Shown piece after piece: positions 56,930-64,000 of a DNA stretch of 64,000 bases. A program made the translations under genes and the position numbers. Location of the stretch: contig NZ_JAMGBG010000027.1 of the NCBI RefSeq assembly GCF_023516595.1, forward strand, positions 124,001 to 188,000, given 5' to 3'. The notes beneath the pieces are model-generated. The model ran no database searches and had not been told where the DNA came from. It was given only the letters and a program-made list of their open reading frames with translations. The DNA comes from Streptomyces neyagawaensis. GTDB lineage: Bacteria; Actinomycetota; Actinomycetes; Streptomycetales; Streptomycetaceae. How positions within the stretch are numbered: the stretch's first letter is position 1; each line of letters begins with the position of its first letter.

Positions 56930-57658
56930 TCATACGGCCGCACCGAACAGCGTGCCCAGGGCGTACGTCACACCGGCCGCGGCACCCCCGAGGGCCAGCT
57001 GACGCAGCCCGCTGAACCACCAACTTCTGGCCGTCACCTTCGCCACCAGGGCACCACAGGCGAAGAGTCCCAGCAAGGCCACCAGCACGGCGGGCCACAG
57101 CGTGCTCGCGCCGAGCAGATAGGGCAGCACGGGCAGCAGGGCTCCGAGCGCGAAGGAGCCGAAGCTCGACACGGCGGCGACGGTGGGCGAGGGGAGGTCG
57201 CCGGGGTCGATGCCCAGCTCCTCGCGGGCATGGATCTCCAGGGCCTGCTCGGGGTCGTGCGAGAGCTGTCTCGCGACCTCGCGGGCGAGCTTCGGCTCGA
57301 CGCCGCGCGCTTCGTAGAGGGCGGCCAGCTCCTCCTCCTCGTCCTTGGGATGCTTGCGCAACTCGCGCCGCTCCACGTCCAGTTCCGCCTCGACGAGTTC
57401 GCGCTGCGAGGCCACGGAGGTGTACTCGCCGGCCGCCATCGAGAAGGCCCCGGCGGCCAGTCCCGCGAGCCCGGCCACGACGACCGTCTCCCGGCCGACC
57501 GTGCCGCCGGCCACACCGGTCATCAGCGCCAGATTGGACACGAGCCCGTCCATCGCGCCGAACACGGCGGGCCGCAGCCAGCCGCCGTTCACGTCGCGGT
57601 GGGTGTGGTTGTCGCGGTGCGCCACGTGGAGCGCTGCTTCGGTGTCAATGATCGCCAT
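56930..57658 (-). CDS. VIT1/CCC1 family membrane transporter
   Basis: A 242-residue protein of the vacuolar iron transporter (CCC1/VIT) family. The N-terminal RPAVFGAMDGLVSNLALMTGVAGG is the family hallmark, followed by GAFSMAAGEYTSVASQREL (second conserved helix). A long cytoplasmic helical segment rich in Glu (residues about 85-145, with candidate metal-binding acidic residues) follows, then three more hydrophobic helices. Related proteins move Fe2+ or Mn2+. ATG 57658 begins the conserved N-terminus closely. Divergent from the gene set at 58161. Confidence 0.93.
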   Translation of the reverse strand: MAIIDTEAALHVAHRDNHTHRDVNGGWLRPAVFGAMDGLVSNLALMTGVAGGTVGRETVVVAGLAGLAAGAFSMAAGEYTSVASQRELVEAELDVERRELRKHPKDEEEELAALYEARGVEPKLAREVARQLSHDPEQALEIHAREELGIDPGDLPSPTVAAVSSFGSFALGALLPVLPYLLGASTLWPAVLVALLGLFACGALVAKVTARSWWFSGLRQLALGGAAAGVTYALGTLFGAAV

Positions 57659-58160
57659 ACGTCGAACGTACGCTCGGAAAATCGCTTCTGCCAGCAAGGA
57701 AGGCCGTACTTACCTGCGGCCGAGGGGAGTTCGAGGGCAACCGGGCGGGGGTACCGATGGGCGTCCAGGTGCGCTTCGGAAGTGTTCGAGGAATCGTCGC
57801 CGCTCATTCGTACAAGGCCCCGCACAGATGTCGACCGGGTGATACCGCTGCGTTCCGGGGCCCGGTCGGGCACGCGATGTGGCAGAGATCTTCACAGAGA
57901 AATCGTCAGAACGGATCAACTGCCCACAGTGCCGCGCGGGACCCACCGGTCGGAGCACGCACGGGGCACCGAGGAGCCACCGGCACCACCAGGCCGCCGC
58001 AGGGCACCGCGGCCCAGACGCCGCCCTCCCCTCCACACCGCCAAGCAGCGGCCCGCACACCGCCGCCCCATCCGACCCAGCAGCCGCGCCGATCCCCCGC
58101 TCCTCCCCACCCCCTCGGACACGATCCGCTGGACCGGCCCTCGGGCCAGAGAGGCGTCCT
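57659..58160. other. Promoter-bearing gap between the VIT gene and the ADP-ribosylglycohydrolase operon
   Basis: About 500 bases with no gene I can support; overlapping frames are low in complexity and lack ribosome sites. Promoters for both divergent transcripts must lie here. I see no strong hairpins or consensus elements. Confidence 0.5.
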
Positions 58161-59243
58161 ATGCCTTCGATCGCCTGCGTCCCCCCGGCCCCGCTGGGGG
58201 ACGCCATCGGTCTCCGTGAGCGGGCGCGCGGCGCCATGCTCGGGCTCGCCGTCGGGGACGCGCTGGGGGCGCCCGCGGAGAACATGAAGCCCTCCGAGAT
58301 CCGCGCCCGCTGGGGCCGCATCACGGGCTACGTCATCGAGAACCCCGCGGGCACGGACGACACCGAGTACGCCATCTTCTCCGGGCTGCTGCTGGCCCGG
58401 CACGGCTCGGCGCTCACCGTCACGCATGTGGAGACGGCCTGGCACCAGTGGATCGCGGACCTGGACGAGGGCCCGTTCCGGGGCGCCGGCTTCAGCGAAC
58501 GCGGCACCCTGGAGAACCTCCGCCGGGGTCTGGCCGCCCCCATCTCCGCGCAGCACCGGCACGCCTGGAGCGACGGTCTGGCGATGCGCGCGGCCCCCTT
58601 CGGCGTCTTCGCGGCGGGCCGCCCCGCCGAGGCCGCCCGGCTGGTCGCCATCGACGGCTCGGTCAGCCACGACGGAGAGGGCATCTACGGAGGTCAGGCG
58701 GTCGCGGCGGGCGTGGCGGCGGCCATGGCGGGCGCGCCGACCATCTCGGTCGTGGCCTCCGCCCTGGCCGTCGTCCCGGACGACTCCTGGACCGCGCGCT
58801 CGCTGCGCCGCGCGGTCGCCGTCGCCCACCGGGGCGAGCGCGCGGTCCGCTCCGCCGTGGTCGTCGGCGGTTACCCGTGGACGGACCTGGCCCCCGAGGC
58901 GGTCGCCCTCGCGTTCGGCGCGTACGCGGCGGCCGACGGCGACTTCACGGAGTCCGTCCTCACCGCGGTGAACATGGGCCGCGACGCGGACACGACGGCG
59001 GCCGTGGCGGGCGCCCTGGCCGGCGCCACGCGCGGCGCCTCGTCCATCCCCGCGGAGTGGACGACGCCCATCGGCCCCGCACAGGGCAGTTGCCTCCCCT
59101 CCATGGCCGGCCATCACGTCCTGGACGTGGCCGAGCTTCTCACCCCGGACGACTGCGCCAAGTGGATCACCGGCCCCCTCCCCCCGACCTGGCCCACTCC
59201 GTCCGCGTACGCCCTGGCCCCCGAGGAGGAGACCCACCCATGA
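58161..59243 (+). CDS. ADP-ribosylglycohydrolase family protein (first of four)
   Basis: A 360-residue ARH/DraG-fold protein. The N-terminal helix is ARGAMLGLAVGDALGAPAE; the first metal motif is GTDDTEYAIFSGLLLARHG (TDD, about residue 61) and the C-terminal motif NMGRDADTTAAVAGALAGA (about residue 275) supplies the other metal ligands. Metal-binding residues all look present, so hydrolase activity on an ADP-ribose or similar N- or O-glycosidic bond is plausible. ATG 58161 with AGAGGCG upstream. It overlaps the second gene by 4 bases, starting a tight operon. Confidence 0.92.
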   Translation: MPSIACVPPAPLGDAIGLRERARGAMLGLAVGDALGAPAENMKPSEIRARWGRITGYVIENPAGTDDTEYAIFSGLLLARHGSALTVTHVETAWHQWIADLDEGPFRGAGFSERGTLENLRRGLAAPISAQHRHAWSDGLAMRAAPFGVFAAGRPAEAARLVAIDGSVSHDGEGIYGGQAVAAGVAAAMAGAPTISVVASALAVVPDDSWTARSLRRAVAVAHRGERAVRSAVVVGGYPWTDLAPEAVALAFGAYAAADGDFTESVLTAVNMGRDADTTAAVAGALAGATRGASSIPAEWTTPIGPAQGSCLPSMAGHHVLDVAELLTPDDCAKWITGPLPPTWPTPSAYALAPEEETHP

Positions 59244-60472
59244 ACCCCCCGAGCCCCTGGGACGAGGGCCCGACAGGCACGCCCCTCACCCTGACGCCGC
59301 CCACGCCGACGCCGTCCGAGGAACCCGCGGAGTCACCGCCCCCCGCCGGGACCCGGCCGAGAATCGAGGGTCTCCTCCTCGGCCTCGCCGCGGGTGACGC
59401 CGCCGGCTGGCCCGCCGCCCGGCACCGTGCCGCCCGTATGCCCGAGTGGACCCGCCGCCTCACCCGCGAACTCGACACCTTCGCGGAGCAGAACGCGACG
59501 ACCACCCTCCCCGTCCCCATCGCCCTCAACCAGCCCCCCGAGCCGCTCCGCCTCGGCCCCTCCGACGACGCGGAATGGGCGGCGTTCGCCGCCGAGGCGC
59601 TGCTGCGTGCCGGGGACGCCGCCGCGCTCGGCGACCTGAGCCTGGAGCGCCGTACCCGCGCCTCCATCGACCTGTCCTGGAACACCGTCGCCAGCGAGAT
59701 CGCCGCGGCGGCGGAACGCGCCCCCGAGGTCGAGTCCGCCGTGCTTCCTTTGCGCGCCCGCATCTCCGTACGCGCGGGACTCGGCAACCTCGCCACCGGC
59801 CTGCGCCCGCCCGCGACCGGCCACGACAACCCGCACTACTTCGACGACGCGGCCTGCGTACGCGCCTGCGTGCTCGCGGTGGCCCACCCGGGCGACCCCC
59901 GACGCGCCGCCGAACTCGCCGAGTTCGACGCCCGCTACACCCAGGACGGCGACGGTGTGCACGGCGCCCGCGCGATGGCCGCCGCCCTCGCGCTCGCGCT
60001 CGCCGGCGCGGACGTCGACGCGTGCGCGGCGGCGGCCCTCGGCGAACTCCCCGCGGAGACGGAGATCGGGCGCAACACCCGCCACGCCCTGGACCTGGCC
60101 CACCGCCACAAAAGAGAAGGAACATTCGCTCTCGTGCCGCTGCTGGAGCACCAGATCGTCGACCACGTCTACAGCTACGGCATCGCCGCCGCCGAGACGG
60201 TCCCCGTCGCCCTCGCCCTGGCCACCGCCGCCCGCGGCCGGATCGCCGAGGCCGTCCCCGCCGCCGCCTGCCTCTCCCGGGTCGCCGACTCCGCGCCCGC
60301 GCTCGCCGGCGCCCTGACCGGCGCGCTCGGCGGCGGCGCCGCCATCCCCGACACCTGGCGGGACGCCTGCCGCACCCTCTCCGGCTGCGCCCTGCCCCGC
60401 CTCACCGGTACGGATCTCGTACACCTCGCCGAACTTCTCGCAGCCACGGAACTCGCCTCCCCTGGAGGATGA
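59240..60472 (+). CDS. ADP-ribosylglycohydrolase family protein with altered C-terminal metal motif (second of four)
   Basis: A 410-residue protein. A Pro/Thr-rich stretch of about 40 residues precedes IEGLLLGLAAGDAAGWPAARHR. The first motif is SDDAEWAAFAAEALL, keeping DD but not the leading Thr. At the C-terminal site the usual GRDxDT is replaced by SRVADSAPALAGALTGA, so one or more metal ligands seem lost. The protein may be a non-catalytic partner or bind a different ligand. HYFDDAACVRACVLA lies mid-protein. ATG 59240 is coupled to the first gene; its stop overlaps an ATG at 60469, but the next gene more likely starts at 60481. Confidence 0.85.
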   Translation: MNPPSPWDEGPTGTPLTLTPPTPTPSEEPAESPPPAGTRPRIEGLLLGLAAGDAAGWPAARHRAARMPEWTRRLTRELDTFAEQNATTTLPVPIALNQPPEPLRLGPSDDAEWAAFAAEALLRAGDAAALGDLSLERRTRASIDLSWNTVASEIAAAAERAPEVESAVLPLRARISVRAGLGNLATGLRPPATGHDNPHYFDDAACVRACVLAVAHPGDPRRAAELAEFDARYTQDGDGVHGARAMAAALALALAGADVDACAAAALGELPAETEIGRNTRHALDLAHRHKREGTFALVPLLEHQIVDHVYSYGIAAAETVPVALALATAARGRIAEAVPAAACLSRVADSAPALAGALTGALGGGAAIPDTWRDACRTLSGCALPRLTGTDLVHLAELLAATELASPGG

Positions 60473-60480
60473 TTCGGGGC

Positions 60481-61665
60481 ATGACGCCCCCAATGGAACC
60501 CTATCGACACGCAGTGCCGCATACCGACGCGGGTCTGGAGGAACGCATCACCGGCGCCCTGGTCGGCGCCGCCGTCGGCGACGCCCTCGGCGGCCCGGTC
60601 GAGGGCTACACCCCGGAGCAGATCCTCGAACGTCACGGCGGCCGCGTCCACGGCATCGTCGGCCCCTGGAACGGCGACGACTGGCGCACCGCCCGCCCGA
60701 TCGCCCCGTACCACAAGGGCGACGGCCACGTCACCGACGACACCTTGATGACGCACGCGCTGGTGCGGGTCTACGAGCGGGTCCGCGACCACCTCGACGC
60801 GTACGCGATCGCCGAGCACCTGGTCCCCGACATGATGACCACCCCGCGCTGGATCCCGGAGCTGGAGGCGGAGGCCCTCCCCCTGCAACGGGTCTTCCTC
60901 GCCGAGAAGTGGCTGGTGGCCCGGCTGCACTACGGCCATGTCGACCCCCGCGAGGCCGGCACCGGAAACATCGTCAACTGCGGTGCCGCGATGTACATGG
61001 CGCCGGTCGGTCTGGTCAACGCGGCCGACCCGAGGGGCGCGTACGCCGAGGCCCTCGACATCGCGGGCGCCCACCAGTCGTCGTACGGCAGGGAGGCGGC
61101 CGGCGTGTTCGCGGCGGCCATCGCGGCGGCGTGCGCGCCGGGCGCCACCGCGCGCTCGGTGGTCGACACCTGCGTGCGGCTGGCGAAGGACGGCACGCGC
61201 GCCGCGATCGAGGCGGTGTGCGAGGTGGCGTCCCGGCACGCGGACTTCGAGTCGGCGCTGAAGCCGCTGCGGGAGGCCGTGACGCCCTTCGACACGGTCG
61301 GCCCCGACTACCGCACCCCCTCCCTGGGCGCCCGCCGTCCCTCCCGCATCCACTCCATCGAGGAACTCCCCGTCGCACTGGGCATGTTGCTGGTGGCCCG
61401 CGGCGACTACCGCCACGCGGTGCTGGGTTCGGTGAACTACGGCCGCGACTGCGACTCCATCGCCACGATGGCCGGCGCCCTGGCCGGGGCGCTGGGCTCG
61501 GACGTCCCCGCGGACTGGGCGAAGACGGTCGCCGAGGCGAGCCGCCTGGATCTGCACGCACCGGCCACGGCGTTGACGGAGGTCGCCCTGCACATCCACG
61601 AGCAGGACGTACACCGCCGCCGCGCCCACGAGGCGGCCTTCACCACCCTGGCGGGCACCCGATGA
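60481..61665 (+). CDS. ADP-ribosylglycohydrolase family protein (third of four)
   Basis: A 394-residue ARH-fold protein. It shows ITGALVGAAVGDALGGPVEGYTPEQILERHGG (in part), first metal motif HVTDDTLMTHALVRVYE and second NYGRDCDSIATMAGALAGALG; both look complete. A middle segment GTGNIVNCGAAMYMAPVGLVNAADP and HQSSYGREAAGVFAAAIAAA fit the helical fold. ATG 60481 has GGAGG 12 bases upstream; an in-frame ATG 60469 is too close to it. The stop overlaps the fourth gene by 4 bases. Confidence 0.92.
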   Translation: MTPPMEPYRHAVPHTDAGLEERITGALVGAAVGDALGGPVEGYTPEQILERHGGRVHGIVGPWNGDDWRTARPIAPYHKGDGHVTDDTLMTHALVRVYERVRDHLDAYAIAEHLVPDMMTTPRWIPELEAEALPLQRVFLAEKWLVARLHYGHVDPREAGTGNIVNCGAAMYMAPVGLVNAADPRGAYAEALDIAGAHQSSYGREAAGVFAAAIAAACAPGATARSVVDTCVRLAKDGTRAAIEAVCEVASRHADFESALKPLREAVTPFDTVGPDYRTPSLGARRPSRIHSIEELPVALGMLLVARGDYRHAVLGSVNYGRDCDSIATMAGALAGALGSDVPADWAKTVAEASRLDLHAPATALTEVALHIHEQDVHRRRAHEAAFTTLAGTR

Positions 61666-63038
61666 CCGCCCTCCGCCTCACTTGGGTCCAGCCCGAGGAC
61701 CTCCTAGGCCACGAGCTCCAGCAGGCGGCCCAGGACGGCCGGGCGCCCGCCGCCATCGCCGCCCGCTGGAAGAACGCGGGCGGCCCCCCGGCCCCGGTCC
61801 GCGCCGGCGCCTCCCCCCAACCGGCCTCCCGCTACCTGCGGTTGCTGGCCGAGGACCTGCTGGACGAGCTGGAGGACCTGCCCAGCCGGTCGGCGCACCG
61901 GGAGCCGACGGAACTCGACCGGATCAAGGCCCTGTGCCCCGACTGGCCCACCGCGCGCGGGAGCGCCGCCAAAGGGGCGGCCGGAGACCCGGCGGCGCTG
62001 GAGGCCGCCTGGCTGGGCCGAGCCGTCGGCTGTCTCCTCGGCAAACCCGTCGAGAAGCTGCCCCTCACCGCCATCCGGCAGCTCGCCCAGACCGCCGGGA
62101 ACTGGCCCCTCAACACGTACTTCACCGCGCGGGGCGTCCCCGACGACCTGCTGCGGGCCCACCCGTGGAACCGCCGCTCGGCGCACACCTCCCTCGCCGA
62201 GAACATCGACGGCATGCCCGAGGACGACGACCTCAACTACCCGCTCCTCAACCTCCTTCTGCTCCAGCGGCACGGCCCCGGCTTCACCACCGCCGACGTG
62301 GCGGCCCTCTGGCTCGACGAACTCCCCGCGGGCCGCACCTTCACCGCCGAACGCGTCGCCTACCGCAACCTGCTCAGCGGCATCGAGCCACCCCGCACGG
62401 CACGCCACCGCAACCCGTTCCGCGAGTGGATCGGCGCCCTGATCCGGGCCGACGTCCACGGCTGGACCCACCCGGGCGACCCGGCGGCCGCGGCCGAACA
62501 GGCCCACCGCGACGCCACCCTCACCCACACCGCGAACGGCGTGTACGCGGCGATGTTCGTGGCGGCCGTCATCGCCGAGGCCGCCACCGGCGCCCATGAC
62601 ATCCACCACTGCCTGCGCACCGGCCTCACCGTCGTCCCCGAGCAGTCCCGCCTGGCGGGAGCGATCCGCCACGCCCTGCGACTGGCCGCCGAGGAGCGGG
62701 ACTTCGACCGGATCGTCGACGCACTCCACACCACCTACGCCGACCACCACTGGGTCCACGCCCTCCCCAACACGGCCCTGCTGACGGCCGCCCTCACCCA
62801 CGCGGACGGCGACTTCACCGCCTCCGTCTGCCGAGCGGTGTCGGGTGGCTGGGACACCGACTCCAACGGCGCCACGGCGGGCAGCATCGCGGGCCTCCTC
62901 GCCGGTTCCCCCCGGGCGCTCCCCGACCGGTGGACGGCGCCCCTCAAGAACCGCCTGGCCACCTCGGTCGCCGACTTCAACGGCATCGGCTTCGACGCCC
63001 TGGCCCACCTCACCCACCGGGAGATCCGCCGCTCATGA
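61662..63038 (+). CDS. ADP-ribosylglycohydrolase family protein (fourth of four)
   Basis: A 458-residue protein. About 110 residues of N-terminal helical sequence (LTWVQPEDLLGHELQQAAQDG, ASRYLRLLAEDLLDELEDLP) precede the ARH core: AAWLGRAVGCLLGKPVEKLP, first motif GMPEDDDLNYPLLNLLLLQRHG and second SGGWDTDSNGATAGSIAGLLAG. The acidic ligands are kept in variant form, and WDTDSN is typical of a distinct ARH branch. The stop overlaps the CaiB-type gene by 4 bases. The longest and most divergent of the four. Confidence 0.9.
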   Translation: MTALRLTWVQPEDLLGHELQQAAQDGRAPAAIAARWKNAGGPPAPVRAGASPQPASRYLRLLAEDLLDELEDLPSRSAHREPTELDRIKALCPDWPTARGSAAKGAAGDPAALEAAWLGRAVGCLLGKPVEKLPLTAIRQLAQTAGNWPLNTYFTARGVPDDLLRAHPWNRRSAHTSLAENIDGMPEDDDLNYPLLNLLLLQRHGPGFTTADVAALWLDELPAGRTFTAERVAYRNLLSGIEPPRTARHRNPFREWIGALIRADVHGWTHPGDPAAAAEQAHRDATLTHTANGVYAAMFVAAVIAEAATGAHDIHHCLRTGLTVVPEQSRLAGAIRHALRLAAEERDFDRIVDALHTTYADHHWVHALPNTALLTAALTHADGDFTASVCRAVSGGWDTDSNGATAGSIAGLLAGSPRALPDRWTAPLKNRLATSVADFNGIGFDALAHLTHREIRRS

Positions 63039-64000
63039 CCCAGGCGTACGACCCCCCGCTCCGCCATCTGCGCGTCCTCGACCTCGCCACGCTCTTCGCC
63101 GGCCCCCTCGCCGCCACGATGCTCGGCGACTTCGGCGCGGAGGTCATCAAGGTCGAGCACCCCACGAAGCCCGATCCGTCCCGCGGCCACGGCCCCTCGA
63201 AGGACGGCGTCGGCCTGTGGTGGAAGCTCCTCGGCCGCAACAAGCGCACCCTGACGCTGAACCTCTCGACGCCGGGCGGCCGGGACACCCTCCTCCGGCT
63301 CGCCGCCACCTCCGACGTGATCATCGAGAACTTCCGCCCCGGCACCCTGGAGCGGTGGGGCCTGGGCTGGCCGGAGCTGTCCGCGGTCAACCCGCGCCTG
63401 GTCCTGGCCCGCGTGACCGGCTTCGGCCAGTTCGGGCCGTACGCGCGCCGCCCCGGCTTCGGCACACTCGCCGAGGCGATGAGCGGGTTCGCCGCGATCA
63501 CCGGCGAGCCGGACGCCCCGCCGGTGCTCCCGCCGTTCGGCCTCGCCGACTCGATCGCGGGCCTGGCGACGGCGTACGCGGTGATGACCGCGCTCGCCGC
63601 GCGTGACCGCACGGGCGAGGGGCAGACGGTGGACATGGCGATCATCGAGCCGATCCTCACCGTCCTCGGCCCCCAACCCCTCTGGTACGACCAGCTGGGC
63701 CACGTCCAGCCCCGCACGGGCAACCGCTCCGCGAACAACGCGCCCCGCAACACCTACCGCGCGGCGGACGGCTCCTGGGTGGCCGTGTCGACCTCCGCCC
63801 AGTCCGTAGCGGAGCGGGTGATGCGCCTGGTCGGGCGCCCGGAGCTGATCGACGAGCCGTGGTTCGGTTCGGGGGCGGAGCGGGCCCGCCACGCGGACAT
63901 CCTGGACGAGGCGGTCGGCGCGTGGATCGCCCGCCACACCCGCGAGGAGGTCATCGAGGCCTTCGAGAAGGCGGAGGCGGCGGTCGCCCCCATCCAGGAC
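63035..64000 (+). CDS. CaiB/BaiF (class III) CoA-transferase family protein, 3' end outside window
   Basis: At least 322 residues, open to the window edge. It starts LRVLDLATLFAGPLAATMLGDFGAEVIKVEHP (in part; the Rossmann CoA-binding start of the family), then DVIIENFRPGTLERWGLG with the likely catalytic Asp region in NFRPG and later segments, ARVTGFGQFGPYARRPGFG, and EGQTVDMAIIEPILTVLG. These enzymes move CoA between acids. ATG 63035 overlaps the fourth ARH gene stop, so it is co-transcribed. The link between ARH proteins and a CoA-transferase is unexplained. Confidence 0.93.
   Translation, partial: MTQAYDPPLRHLRVLDLATLFAGPLAATMLGDFGAEVIKVEHPTKPDPSRGHGPSKDGVGLWWKLLGRNKRTLTLNLSTPGGRDTLLRLAATSDVIIENFRPGTLERWGLGWPELSAVNPRLVLARVTGFGQFGPYARRPGFGTLAEAMSGFAAITGEPDAPPVLPPFGLADSIAGLATAYAVMTALAARDRTGEGQTVDMAIIEPILTVLGPQPLWYDQLGHVQPRTGNRSANNAPRNTYRAADGSWVAVSTSAQSVAERVMRLVGRPELIDEPWFGSGAERARHADILDEAVGAWIARHTREEVIEAFEKAEAAVAPIQD

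Noticed and set aside
57757..58287. Coding frame in the gap before the ADP-ribosylglycohydrolase operon
   Set aside because: Arg/Pro/His-rich out-of-frame translation with no ribosome site; it overlaps the first hydrolase gene.

Overview
The window is actinobacterial chromosome, almost certainly Streptomyces. Coding DNA is very GC-rich with strong third-position GC bias. GTG starts and 4-base ATGA/GTGA overlaps are frequent. The core genes (polA, a five-gene branched-chain amino acid transporter, an ANTAR regulator, pyruvate kinase, gltB/gltD) are typical of a Streptomyces core region. All calls come from reading the sequence and from remembered family motifs; no database search was run.

Layout. 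1-9.2 kb: a DUF4184 membrane protein, a 1.3 kb non-coding block of decayed GC-rich repeats, polA, a molybdopterin oxidoreductase, a hotdog thioesterase and two secreted or membrane proteins. 9.4-15.9 kb: livKHMGF transporter and a divergent ANTAR response regulator. 16.0-21.3 kb: a tRNA with a leucine CAA anticodon but a class I (short variable loop) body, a free-standing HTH-LAGLIDADG protein, pyk, a SIMPL-domain protein and a Tat-exported 5'-nucleotidase. 21.4-30 kb: an amino-acid N-hydroxylase/PLP decarboxylase pair of hydroxamate-siderophore type, tandem repeats, aminopeptidase N, a receiver protein, chorismate mutase and a zinc-protease-like protein.

30.3-46.5 kb: a gene set whose products and order match the mycobacterial/rhodococcal steroid ring C/D (HIP) degradation regulon: two SDRs, echA20, ipdA, ipdB, ipdC, then fadA6, a KstR2-like TetR, ipdF and two acyl-CoA dehydrogenases. 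Both divergent promoters carry a shared imperfect palindrome, probably the KstR2-like operator. About 6 kb of foreign, decayed integrative-element DNA sits between ipdC and fadA6. It holds a frameshifted and truncated serine recombinase with a C-terminal IS4/5-like domain, a truncated primase-polymerase, XRE and GntR regulators, small membrane proteins and several intact terminators.

46.5-64 kb: a QcrB paralogue away from any qcrC/qcrA, a VWA protein, a rhomboid protease, a MITE-like palindromic element, gltD/gltB with a candidate GlnR box, and a VIT/CCC1 family protein. Last is an apparent operon of four different ADP-ribosylglycohydrolase-family genes followed by a CaiB/BaiF CoA-transferase gene that runs off the window. 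This operon and the class I tRNA-Leu(CAA)/LAGLIDADG pair are the best candidates for undescribed biology.
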